Assembly (NCBI RefSeq): GCF_019393635.1
Contig: NC_057861.1
Span: forward strand, 308,795,468-308,859,467
Reading direction: 5' to 3'
DNA from: Dromiciops gliroides
Lineage: Eukaryota > Chordata > Mammalia > Microbiotheria > Microbiotheriidae
DNA: 64,000 bases
A program made the position numbers and the translations under genes. The notes beneath the pieces were generated by a model. That model ran no database searches and had not been told where the DNA came from. It saw only the letters and a list, made by a program, of their open reading frames with translations. Shown piece after piece: positions 1-10,800 of this stretch (its first letter is position 1; every line of letters starts with the position of its first letter).

Positions 1-774
1 GTCCACTGCTAGGCATAAATCCCAAAGAGGCCAGTGATATAAAAAGAATATAATGAGAAATTTGGTTAGGTTCAAACATTCTCTCACTGGTAGACAAAGT
101 AACATTAAACCCTCTCCTTATTTGTAGATTGTTTTTTTGTTTGTTTGTTTGTTTGTTTGTTTTTTAGCTTGGAAAGATGTAAAATGTTTCAAGGCTTGAG
201 TGGACTGAGCTGTGTGTATTAGATTGAAGTTGCACCTTTCTTCAAGGGGGATCTGAGTAGTAGCAATAGCAAATGAAGAACTGGCCAGAGCCTTTCCTTC
301 CTCTGGTCACCACTTTGCTTAGATGGGGAATCTAGCATGGTGCCTAACCAAACCCACCCCTCTGTCCAGTAGAACATGCAATAGTGTTGTCCTTAGCGTT
401 AGTTAGAATCAGCAATAGTACTATTATAAACTTCAAATTTATATATTTATGTAAACTTCACAAAAGGCAGAGTTTTAACTGAATTGGGATTTTATCACTG
501 TACACAGAAGGGACAGTGGCCAAAGAGAAGATTTTGCCCAAAGTCAAGCCCCATGGGTGAAGACAGGTGTAGTTAGAGAGATGTAACTGACCATTTCTGT
601 TGGGAAGGAGAAAGCCCTCCTTTACTCAGTTTTACCATCCACAGTGACATATACTGGCTGTTCAAAAAGGGATCATTTACACAAATATATGTATAATATA
701 TACAATGACTAATGACTATAACAGTGTATATGGAAAAAATAGCCACCACAAAACAATGGAAATTTCATGCTGTG
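1..774. other. No gene recognised; AT-rich flank with a TTTG tract
   Basis: The only clear structure is a TTTG repeat at 129-166. No exon of CCDC68 or CpG-rich promoter is visible. Confidence 0.5.
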
Positions 775-890
775 AAATTAAAGGTACTTCTTCCCTTTGC
801 AGAGGTGTGTGTGCATGTGTGCATGTGTGCGCTGAGGGTGGGGTGGGGGGCTATGGCAGTGAAACACTTCAGATAATGTCAAACATTTTT

Positions 891-1035
891 TTTCCTTTTG
901 GGCAGGGCAAGTTGGGTTAAGTGACTTGCCCAGGGTCACACAGCTAGTAAGTGTTAAGTGTCTGAGGCCGAATTTGAACTCAGGTCCTCCTGAATCCAGG
1001 GCTGGTGCTCTATCCACTGCGCCACCTAGCTCCCC
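891..1035 (-). mobile_element. Marsupial tRNA-derived CORE-SINE (WSINE1/WALLSI-like), antisense
   Basis: The antisense body runs from GGTTAAGTGACTTGCCC to GCCACCTAGCTCCCC. A perfect 16-bp target-site duplication, AATGTCAAACATTTTT, lies at 875-890 and 1036-1051, so the insertion limits are exact. Confidence 0.9.
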
Positions 1036-1077
1036 AATGTCAAACATTTTTCATGTGTTGGTTAGCTTTACTGAACT

Positions 1078-1250
1078 TGTTCTCTCTCTGTCTCTGTCTG
1101 TCTTTCTCTTTCTCTCTGCATTTTCCTCTCTCTGTCTTTCTGTCTTTCTTTCTCACTTCATTTCTTCTCTTTCTGTCTGTCCTTGTCTCCGTCTGTCTCT
1201 TTGTCTTTGCCTGTTTCTGTCTCTATCTTTATCTCTCTCTTTTGTTATGA
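1078..1250 (+). repeat. CT/TCTG-rich pyrimidine tract
   Basis: These are imperfect repeats of TCTCTG, TCTTTC and TCTGTC over about 170 bp, nearly purine-free on this strand. Confidence 0.8.
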
Positions 1251-1290
1251 GGACTGTTATGAGTGAGAGGGACAGTATAAATGTAGACAG

Positions 1291-1436
1291 TGGGGGGGGC
1301 GGGCATCTAGGTGGCACAGTGGATAAAGCATGGGCCCTGGATTAGAAAGGACCTGAGTTCAAATTGGGCTTCAAACAATTGATACTAGCTGTGTGACCCT
1401 GGGCAAGTCACTTAACCCTCATTGTCCCTTCCCCCC
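1291..1436 (+). mobile_element. Marsupial CORE-SINE, sense
   Basis: The body runs from GGCATCTAGGTGGCACAG to CTTAACCCTCATTG. An imperfect duplication (AAATGTAGACAGT versus AAATGTAAACAGT) flanks it. The divergent middle suggests an older copy. Confidence 0.8.
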
Positions 1437-1490
1437 AAATGTAAACAGTATAAAATGTATATCAATTAAAAAATTTAGAATAAAAACAAA

Positions 1491-2516
1491 TGCCCTAGTG
1501 GTTTCTTGCTCATTATTGACCTTTAATTGCTAAGACTGATTCATTCTCTACCCTTTCCTATAGTGTGACAAAAACTATTAGCCTATAGATAAAGTGACTA
1601 AACGATTTCCCTTCCAACATGTACTTGGACAAATTGGATTTTTCCCACAGATCTTGAAACAAGAACTGCTAAATTTGGGCTCTGACTCCAAGAGCCCCAG
1701 TTGGCATAAATAAATATTGGAAGGAGGGAAAACTGATAGGAACCCTCTAGCTCACATTAGGAAGCAAGACCTCTTCCTGTATATAAGAGATAATTGAAGT
1801 GTCACTTTCAACCCATTATAAACTTAAACCTTTTCTAGCTTTTGCTCATACATCGGTGGTGATCATCAGTAGATAATGTCAGACAATATCTTGGTATAAA
1901 GTGTCTGAGGCAGGATTCAAACACAGCCTCTCCTGACTTGGTGTCACAAAATGACCTCTTGTTTCTCAAATCTTTTCTTTCCTTCTGAGGAAAAATGTGT
2001 AAACTGTCCTGTGGATGTGCTGCAGCTTCTATTTGCCTTCTGGGTTCATTTACAGAAATCACGTCAATGTGGCTTTGGTTCAGTACAACAACTTGTACAG
2101 CGGGCTGGTTCTTCAATAGAAGACATACCTTGGTGTCAGGCCCATATTTGACGCCTTGCCAGCTTGACAGAGCCTATCAGAGTCTGCTTTTAGCTGATAA
2201 AGCTTTTTGAATCTCTCCACCATGATGAACTACTGGAGTGAGACCCTTATGAAGGAAGTAGAAATTAGGCCTTGTCCCCAGCCCCACATCTCCACCAGAG
2301 GTACCACCACCAATGATGGCACCTTGAACTGCCTGTAGACATTGCCACCTACCAGCAGGGGGTGCAAGATGACTGTCAATGGTACCCATTGACAATGCCC
2401 ATTTGAACCTGAGGACTAGGGCTTTCCTCGCTACTATTTGTGCAGCCTCATTTCCCTCTACTCCAACCTGGGAGGAGGTTAGAAAGGGAGGTTGGGTTTT
2501 ATAAATCAATCAGTAA
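1491..2516. other. Unassigned stretch, possible decayed retrocopy on the minus strand
   Basis: A MIR-like scrap (GTGTCTGAGGCAGGATTCAAAC) lies near 1897. From about 2510 down to 1960 the minus strand keeps coding-like blocks in shifted frames, such as SQVGVEGNEAAQIVARKAL, MVERFKKLYQLKADSDRLCQ and CLLLKNQPAVQVVVLNQSHI. I do not recognise a parent gene. Confidence 0.3.
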
Positions 2517-2626
2517 ATCAATCAATCTATCTATCTATATCTATCTGTCTATCTATTTATCTATCTATCCATCCATCCATCCATCCATCCACCCACCCAT
2601 CCATTTATCTATCATCTATCTGTTAA
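2517..2626 (+). repeat. TATC/CATC tetranucleotide microsatellite
   Basis: A compound TCTA then TCCA/CCCA array of about 110 bp is followed by an A-rich run. Confidence 0.9.
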
Positions 2627-4037
2627 AAAAAAGAAAAAGAAATTAGGCCTTGAAGGATTTTTTAAATAGAAGTTTGAATAAGATCTGAGATTTTCAAGTT
2701 TACAAAATAAATAAAAATTAAGTAAAATACCAAGTTTTATTCTATGTTGAAGCCATCGGAAAACTGGAGATAAAGATAAATTAAAACTATCCCCTGACAT
2801 ATTTTATAACTGAAATTGGATCTTGACTCTTGGGTCACGGTTATTTCTTGATCGAAAATTCCATGTGGAAAAACATTGTTTACAGATTGAAAATGGTAGA
2901 TTAATCAACCATTTTACTAGCTAAGATTGATAAATTTAAATGAGAAAACTTTACCAGATTCCCATAGTGAATAACATTTTACAATGTAAAGAACTGTAAA
3001 AGAGCCTACTTAAATGTTACTTCACCCCATTTAAAACACTCTTGTAATTGTGTTCATTGCACTGTTTTTTTCCAAGTACAGTCAAATCTTATTAAAGTTC
3101 ATGTGATTTATTTTTTATCTAAAATTTTATTGATATATTTTGGTTTTTTATACATCTAGAATTTCTTCCAATAATCTTAACCCCTCTTCTTCTCAGAGAG
3201 CCATCTCATAGAACAAGTAATTTTTTTTTAAAGAAAAAGTAGAAGAGAAAAAAAGTCAGGAAAACAAATTAATATATAAAAAGTCTAAACATATATGGCA
3301 TGTTCCACAACAATAAACTTTCCAACTATGTAAAGGATTAGGGTGAGGGGTATCTTCTCACATTTCTTCTTTGGGACCATAATTTTTCTTTTAAATTTTG
3401 CATTGTTATCTTTTAATTGTTTTGTGATTTTTTCATTTACATTGCTATTGCCATTGTGCATATTTTTTGGCTTTCCTTAGGTCATTCTGCATCAGATGTT
3501 GTAAATCTTTCCATGATTCTCTGATTCATCACTTTTGTTCTTTTGTTTTTAACATCCCAGTAATATTCCATTTCACTCATGTACCATATTTTCCTTAGTT
3601 ATTTCCTAATCTATAGGTCATACATATTTTGGCATGTAGGAGGACTATATTCTTATCAGTGATCTCATTGATCCCAGTAGTGAAATGTCTGGATTAAAGG
3701 ATATGGTCATTTTGGTCACTTTATATCCATAATTCCAAATTGCATTCTAAAATGGTTGCACTGATTCACAGGTCTACAAACAATTTACTGATATTCTAGC
3801 TTCTCATCTTTTGTTCTATTTACCAATTTGAAGTGCTCCCTGAAATCTCAGAGTTGTTTTGATTTCCATTTCTATTCTTAGATTTGGAGCATTCCTTCAG
3901 GTTTGTTAATACTTTGCAATTGTTTTAAAAGCTCTTTATTGATATCCTTTGACCACTTATTTATTGGGAATGGCTTTTTGTCTTTAGTATACCTTTATAA
4001 ATTTTGCATATCATATATTGTTATGTATACACATTGC

Positions 4038-4040
<3 letters not shown>

Positions 4041-4070
<30 letters not shown>
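4041..4070 (+). repeat. TG dinucleotide repeat
   Basis: About 14 TG units lie inside the antisense L1. Confidence 0.9.
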
Positions 4071-4073
<3 letters not shown>

Positions 4074-4330
4074 GTTTTCTATATGTCTTGGATAGCAAAA
4101 CTTTCATTGGATAAATGTAATACAAAGACGTTTCTCCTTTGACCACTTCCTTTCTTATTCTAGATGTATTAATTCTATTTGTGAAGAAGCTTTTTGGTTT
4201 CATGTAATCAGTTAAGTTAATCTTCTGTAATTGTTTCTATCCCTTGTTTAGTTAAGAATAGCTCTCCCACCCCTAGCTGTGAAAGGTAGATGATCTGTTT
4301 TTCTTTTAAGTTTTTGGTGATATGCTATTT

Positions 4331-4466
4331 TTTGGGTGGAGGGCAATGAGGGTTAAGTGAGTTGCCCAAGGTCACACAGCTAGTGTCAAGTGCCTGAGGC
4401 TGGATTTGACTCAGGTCCTCCTGAATCCAGGGCCAGTGTTTTATCTACTGCACTACCTAGCTGCCT
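4331..4466 (-). mobile_element. Marsupial CORE-SINE, antisense, nested in L1
   Basis: GGCAATGAGGGTTAAGTGAG through CTACCTAGCTGCC interrupts L1 sequence that resumes at GATCTTTAATAATAAGG. The CTCATTGCC end type is the WSINE1-like form. Confidence 0.85.
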
Positions 4467-5031
4467 CAATATGATCTTTAATAATAAGGACACATATCCA
4501 TCTTGATATCGTTGTGGAATATGGTGTATGTAATATGTTGATCTAACCTTAATTTCAGTCAGAATGCTTTATAGTCCCCCCAAGTTTTTATCAAATAGGG
4601 TGTTCTTTCCTAAGTAATTTATGTTTTCCAATGATCAAATGCTGGGTTATGGAGCTGGTTTATTTCAGATTCTCCAGTATCTATTCTGTTCCATCAATCT
4701 ACTTTTATTTTTTTTTAACTGATACTAACTGATTTTGATGACTCCTGCTTTATAATAGTTTAAAGTCTGGAAATGCTATAATCCTTTCATTCCTAACTTT
4801 TTCATGATTTCCCCTGTGAGTTTTTGTGTATTAATTTTGTATCCTCAACTTTGCTTAAGCTATTATTTGTCTCAGATTGCATCTTTGTTGATTCCCTAGG
4901 ATTTTCTAAGTAAACAATCATATCAGCAAATTGGAAGTTTTATATCCTATTCACTTATCCTTATATCTTCAATTTATCTCTCTTTTCTTATTGCTATTGC
5001 TAGCATTTCTACCACTATATAAAAAATAATG

Positions 5032-5214
5032 GGGGCAGCTAGGTGGCCCAGTGGATAAAGCACCGGCCCTGAGTTCAGGAGTATCTGAGTTCAAATCTGG
5101 CCTCAGACACTTGACATTTACTAGCTGTGTGACCCTGGGCAAGTCACTTAACCCCTCATCACCTTGCAAATAAATAAGTAAAGAAATAAGTAAATAAATA
5201 AGTAAATAAATAAA
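5032..5214 (+). mobile_element. Marsupial CORE-SINE, sense, with AAATA/AAGTA tail
   Basis: GGGGCAGCTAGGTGGCCCAG through CTTAACCCCTCATCACC is followed by a 50-bp tail of AAAT/AAGT units. The flanks carry an AAATAATG duplication. Confidence 0.85.
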
Positions 5215-5239
5215 TAATGAGGGCAAGTATTGTGGGAAT

Positions 5240-5370
5240 CCCCATTTTACGGATACACAGAGAGGTTACTTGTTAGGGTCACGCTGTCAGTATACTATCT
5301 GAGGCAGGAGTTTCACATATCTTCTTGACTCAAGGCCCAGCATTGGATCTACTTTACCAGGCTGACTCTC
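5240..5370 (-). mobile_element. MIR fragment, antisense
   Basis: CCCCATTTTACGGATACACA, GAGAGGTTACTTG and a worn GGCCCAGCATTGGATC follow the order of an antisense MIR. Confidence 0.55.
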
Positions 5371-6898
5371 AAGCAGAGGCACTGTGTTTATAGGGATCAT
5401 AATTTGGTTAGACCAGATAACAGTGGGTTTATCTCTAATTTTCATAGCTTTCTTCAGACCTAAGAGTCTATGTTTCTAATCAGTAAGTCCTGTAAGATTC
5501 CACGGAGGGTAAGATAGCAGCAAGCATGTACATTGTATCCTTAAGTGATGAAGGCCCTTCATTATGGTGACCACATGTCTTAGATTTTTATAGACAGTGC
5601 CAATTTTAAGGAAAATGTATTTTAGTGGGGTCTTCAAAAAAGGAGTATCTTTTTTGGGAACATTCATCCTGATACATGGTTTGGAGTAAGTGGTAACCAT
5701 GCCTACAAGTCAGGCCCTTTTCTTCTCCCTCCTTGTTGCAAAGATTAAAAAGTGCTGCATGGATGGTGCTCTATGAATAGGTTTGGCAGCAAAGGATGAA
5801 TGCCACTGGTTTGGGTTATCATGTGCTATGGTTACTATAGATTTCTTTTTCCAAGTTCATTTATTCTGAAAGTTGTTTTGAATGTTACACAGCAGAAGTC
5901 AAACACCCCTAATACTGAGCTATCACTTTCACAAGATGGCAGCTCTGCTTTCCCTGACTAATCTAGGAAAATGCAACACACTTCTTACCTATAGTAGACT
6001 GCTGCTGCTACCGACTTAGATGGAAAACTTGTGTGAGTGATTTAGTTCAGGCTTAAATGAAAGCCCAGACTGGATTTTCCCCAAGAGTAATCATACCACA
6101 TGGCATTTCTTAGCCTCTACTAGTATGCAGGTCTTTTTTCTTTGTTTTTGTTTTTTTAAATTTTTTAAGAACAATGGATCATGGGTATAGTAAAATAGTC
6201 CAGGCCAAAAATAGCAGTGGCAGTTACCCCTTTGTAATTGTTGTCTTTAGATCTTGAAACAAAGCTCTCATTTCATTTTGATGATTTTGGATAGTAGACC
6301 TTGGAACTGTGCAGCAAATGAAGTCATCCCCTATCATTAAGAAAGTTTGTGTTCCATGGTGACTGGGATAGTTTCAACAGCCAAACGAGAGGGATTCCTT
6401 GCTGTTTCTGACTTATGAATAAAAAACTTCAGATAATAAAGATTTTGTATTTTGCCTTTTATGATAGAACAGGTTTATATGATTCTCAAAATTTCTATAG
6501 GTTCAAGGTTTTTTGTTTATTTCTTTGCTTGTTTTTTAGAATAATTCTGAAGAATGATTATGAATAATAAATAGTGTCTTATAACTCTGTCAGTTTACAT
6601 AACCTCTTTCAGCTAAGTATTGAGAACTCCAGATTTATGATATAGAATATTAAAAAAGGGAAAGTAAAGAGCAAAGATGGCATAAAATAAAGGAAAAAAT
6701 GGTAAAGCTGGTAATACAAAATTAAACCTAGATGGTAATAGAACTTTTCTTCATTTTCTTATCCTTTGTCTTACCCAGAATAAGCATGTAGCTCTAGGCA
6801 TTACTGTGTTGTTTGCCTTATCTCCTATCTACCCTGTATATATTCTGTATGTACATAATTATTTGCACATTGTCTTTGCCATTAGAATATTTTACCCA
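5371..6898. other. Non-coding upstream sequence, nothing recognised
   Basis: The sequence is AT-rich, without clear repeats or conserved frames. Confidence 0.5.
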
Positions 6899-6914
6899 TG
6901 AGGGCATATTTTTT

Positions 6915-7048
6915 TGGGGGGGGTTGAGGCAATTGGGGTGAAGTGACTTGCCCAGGGTCACACAGCTATTAAGTGTTAAGTATCTGAGGTCGGATTTGAA
7001 CTCAGATCCTCCTGACTCCAAGGCCGGTGCTCCATCCACTGTGCCACC
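6915..7048 (-). mobile_element. Marsupial CORE-SINE, antisense, 5'-truncated
   Basis: A 16-bp duplication, TGAGGGCATATTTTTT, flanks it at 6899-6914 and 7049-7064. The copy stops at GCCACC, lacking the last bases of the 5' end. Confidence 0.88.
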
Positions 7049-7064
7049 TGAGGGCATATTTTTT

Positions 7065-7703
7065 ACATGTTTTTGCCCCTATTTGTATCTTGACAACTTA
7101 GTAGAATACATGACAGAAAGTACATTCCTAAAATTTCAAAGTTCTTTCTAGTCTAAAATTTAATCCACAGAAAGATATTGGGCCTCCATTTTCTGCTCTT
7201 CTTTTGCTAAAAGCAGATGCTTGAATAGCATTATTAAAATATACAAATAATAAAGAAAAGACATGCCTATTACTAGGATATTTACAATAAAATGGTTACC
7301 TCCTGGGTTAAAGAGAAAATACAGACCTTTGGCTATGTTAAGGACTGTATATTTTTCAATGTAAGAATAATAAACGTGGGCATTTTCTTTGTGCTTTTAG
7401 ATTGAACTACTCATTAATGTTTCATTTTCCAGATTTCACTTTCTTTTCTGTTGGCTGTTGATAATCATATACTAAATAGAAAGGGTAGGTTTACATTTTT
7501 TCCTTCTCTAATGCTCTTAAACTACTGAATTTTTAGTAAGGATTGTTTTGGGGAAATGAGTTTTATGCTTTTATATCTAGATTTCTAAACATGCATAAAC
7601 ACAAGTGATTTCCAGAATTTCATACTGCATTTGGATGCATTTTTTTATACTCAAAGAAAGAAATCCCTTTTACTTAATCCAATTCTGTTTTCCCCAAATA
7701 TAG
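7065..7703. other. Intron or promoter-proximal sequence before CCDC68 exon 1
   Basis: No repeat or promoter element is recognised. It ends in the acceptor of the first coding exon. Confidence 0.45.
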
Positions 7704-7846
7704 AGCAACAAGACTGGTACAAAATGACAGCCCTGACAATGACCAAGGAAGTACTCCAGGAGGAGACGCGGGTGGAAGAAGAAAATTTAGCATTGTATGA
7801 ATCTACATCTGCCCACATTATTGAGGAAACGGAATATGTGAAAAAG
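7704..7846 (+). CDS. CCDC68: CCDC68 coding exon 1 (5' UTR tail plus codons 1-41)
   Basis: The acceptor is ...CCAAATATAG at 7703 (an alternative AG lies two bases on) and the donor is AAG/gtgaat at 7847. The ATG is at 7724 and 20 bases of 5' UTR precede it. Codons encode MTALTMTKEV at the N-terminus and LYESTSAHIIEETEYVKK at the end. The exon ends in phase 0. The N-terminal 20 residues differ more from human than the rest. Upstream non-coding exons were not recognised. Confidence 0.9.
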
Positions 7847-10800
7847 GTGAATGTGAAATGTTCATTCTTGCTCTTTTGCTTTGTGCTGAGTTTTAGATAC
7901 TATTGTAGCTTCCCAATCATGACATCAAATGCAATAGTATTTGTTTTCTTCCAATCACATCATTTCTATAATGAGAAAGACCAGGGATATCAATTAAGAA
8001 AAGATTTAAAAAATAATTTGTAAATATATTTTTTAATTTTACCGTAATTTGCTATAATTTCTCCTCTCTGTGCAAATGCACTTTAAATATAAATACAAGC
8101 AGATGCTATTTTGCTTTGAAAGGAAAACTTTCATAGTACTGTCTCTAGTGTATGTAGGTACACTGTATCAATTGATGCAGCTTAGTCCTTCAAAATATTC
8201 TTAAATTCCAGCCCTCTGGTATTAAATGATTTCTATACAAAGACTGGAATGCTGTCATATACTCATAGTACAGAGACTTTCATCAGTTAATAAAATGAGT
8301 GATTGAGTCTGACTTAGTACTCTGTATCACCAAACATTTGATTATATAGCATTTGATTATATGTGTTACATGCAAGGTGGCACAGTGGTTAAAGTGCTGG
8401 GCCTGGAGTCAGGAAGACTCATCTTTATGAGTTCAAATCTGACTCCAGACACTTGTTAGCTGTGTGACCCTTGGCAAAACTGTTTGCCTTCGTTTCCTCA
8501 TCTGTAAAATGAGCTAGGGAAAGAAATGGCAACCACTCCAGTATCTTTGTCAAGAAAATCCCAAATAGGGTCATGAAGAGTCAGACATGACTGAAGAACA
8601 ATGGAACCTCAACAACAAAATATGTTATTATTTAACCTCATCCTTTCAACTAGATTTTGGGCTCTTCATAGGGACTTTGTTTTATACTACTTTTGAATTC
8701 TCAATGGTTCTTAGTAGGTACCCAATAAATATTTGCTGATCGAGTCATTGATTAAAGGAGAAAGTCCTGTTTATGGTGCTTTAAAAATATCTGTAAACTG
8801 TTGCACAGGATTGCCTTTAGAGTACAAATGGGGAAATTGAGGCATCAATTAGTGTGTGACTTGCTTGAGATTGAATAATCTCTGTATAATATCAGGATTA
8901 ATATATTCTAACAGAATTCATCAGTTTAAATTTGTTTCAAATTCTTTAGCTCGGCAAAACATTTGTCTTTCCTCTTAAAGGAATCAATCTCTCTGATATG
9001 CTATCCTATAAAATTCTCCCTTAGTAACAGCTTTATAATTGTCTTTGATTCTAATTTAGCTTGACAAGGTCTTATATCAAGAACTTTGTTTTTGCTTGGA
9101 TTACTGAGAAATATCCAGAGAGATTTGCAAAAAGCAATATTTACACAGAACTTAGTAATTTTAAATATCCCTGCCCATATTTCTTGTTGCCATGCTTATA
9201 TTGGGTACCTTGACTTATAAGCATCAGAGTGAAGAAGGAAAGAAATAAGCATTTGAGGTCCTCAATAATTTTTTAGGAGTGTAAAGGGATCCTGAGAATA
9301 AAAAGTTTGCTTAGAGAAAGACTACTAAAAAGCCCACCTAAACAACAAAATCACTTCTTTTTTTCTTTCTACAGATTCGAAGTACACTAGAGAAGATCCG
9401 ATACCAGATATTTAAAGACGATATAGGTCACAAGAACACAAATCACAAACTAGATGCAAAGGTATTGGCTTAATAAACTTCCTCATACTTCTCTGCATTC
9501 AGAAAACAAGAAATTGCTAAGGTCACTGATTTTATTTTGTGATTTCTTTTGATAACTATAAAAACATTCCTTGGAGGTGGAATGTTAAAGGAGACCCTAT
9601 ATATTTGGGATGGGAAGTATTGTGGGGTGGAGGTCCTTTTTTGAAAGTTTCCCATAATGCATTGTTACTACGTGTTCTAAAATTTCTGTACTGATAGCCA
9701 TGAAAATCAATTTTCTACTCAAAATCTATTGAGTACTTATTTTGTGCAGATAACGTGTTAGGCACTGTGGGAGAATTGAGAAGGGGGTTTATAAAGCTAC
9801 AAAGGATTGGATCTCTTCTTTGGAACAGATAGAATGGTGGAGCTAGAGTGAATACAACACTTAACAAGTGTGGTCACACTTTTGCTTTGCTGAGCCCAGG
9901 TAATAAATGAGAGAACTTTTTATGTAAGGAGGAATCTGGTTTCTAAGTAAACCTGTTATGAATTGCATTAAAAATGAAGAGGTATAGTATTTTTATTTTT
10001 TTTAAATAATAGTTTCTGCCCAGGATCCTCAAATATAACATAGGAGCTAGATCAGATTTTCTTTGCTTTTATCTTAGGCACACATAACTTTTATTGTTTG
10101 TAAGAATTCTGTACTGATGAAGTTAAATTTATAAAGTTGTTGAATTAAGAAATGAATTTCATTGTTTGTAGAATATACACTGGGTGACTGGCATGCAGGG
10201 CACAAGCTAGAACTTACTATCTCAGCTCTATTGATGATGTGGTACTTTTGACCTGTTGCTTAGCAAGTCGTCAAGGATGAGATATTAATAGTTGCAAACT
10301 CACCGAGGGCAGTAACCCACCAAAGTGATCAAGTGATAAATTCTAGAAACATACTTTTCTTTATCTAAGAAGTTGATTCAAAGTATAGTACAAATATAAC
10401 AGCTACATGGTCCATGAGGCACTGTGGCATCATGGGTGGAAAGCCAGCTACAGAGTCAAGAAGGGTTGGGTGCAAGTCCCACTGTGACCCATACTGGATT
10501 TGTGACTCTGGGCAAGTCACCTGAACCTCTGAGTCCTCCAGGACAACTCTTTAGGGATTGAAGGTTCAGAACAGTCACCAATCTCTGAGGCAGGAGTTCC
10601 TCATCCAGAGTTCCCTATACCAGTGATATCATACTAATCAACAAAAGTAAATGAACACAATAGACAGGGTTAAGAGAGTACTTGAATCATTAATAATTAA
10701 ATATTTAAATGACTTGATGACCAGTGCAGTAGGGACATGATATTTTCCTGTTTATTAACACCATCTTTATATTTTTTGCAATCAGAAGTAGTAGAACAGA

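Larger units (their letters stand above)
775..1490 (+). mobile_element. L1 3' UTR fragment with two SINE insertions
   Basis: The stretch around CTTTGCAGAGG, AACACTTCAGATAATGTCA and GGTTAGCTTTACTGAA recurs at 14988-15375 and 62990-63275. It matches the 3' UTR of marsupial L1 as I recall it. A CT-rich run at 1078-1250 is an expansion inside it. It ends near 1490 in ATGTATATCAATTAAAAAA-like sequence. SINEs at 891-1035 and 1291-1436 interrupt it. Confidence 0.45.
3110..5235 (-). mobile_element. L1 (LINE-1), 3' UTR and 3' part of ORF2, antisense
   Basis: Read on the plus strand it follows the antisense order of mammalian L1 3' ends: AATATTCCATTTCACTCATG, GTGAAATGTCTGGATTAAAG, TTCCAAATTGCATTC, TTGACCACTTATTTATTGGG, TTTTATCAAATAGGG and TTCTGTTCCATCAATCTA, ending in ORF2 sequence near 4980. 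Many stops make it dead. SINEs at 4331-4466 and 5032-5214 and a TG tract at 4041-4070 lie inside. Confidence 0.7.

Noticed and set aside
2420-2510. RNase H domain of a retroelement
   Set aside because: Only one short motif-like phrase is present, with no catalytic residues or neighbouring domain. Kept only as a low-level finding.
2517-2626. Possible CRISPR-like array of short repeats
   Set aside because: The units are 4 bp without spacers. It is a microsatellite in a vertebrate genome.
7631-8023. 130-codon open frame around CCDC68 exon 1
   Set aside because: The conserved part is 7724-7846. The upstream Met and the downstream extension lie outside the splice sites.
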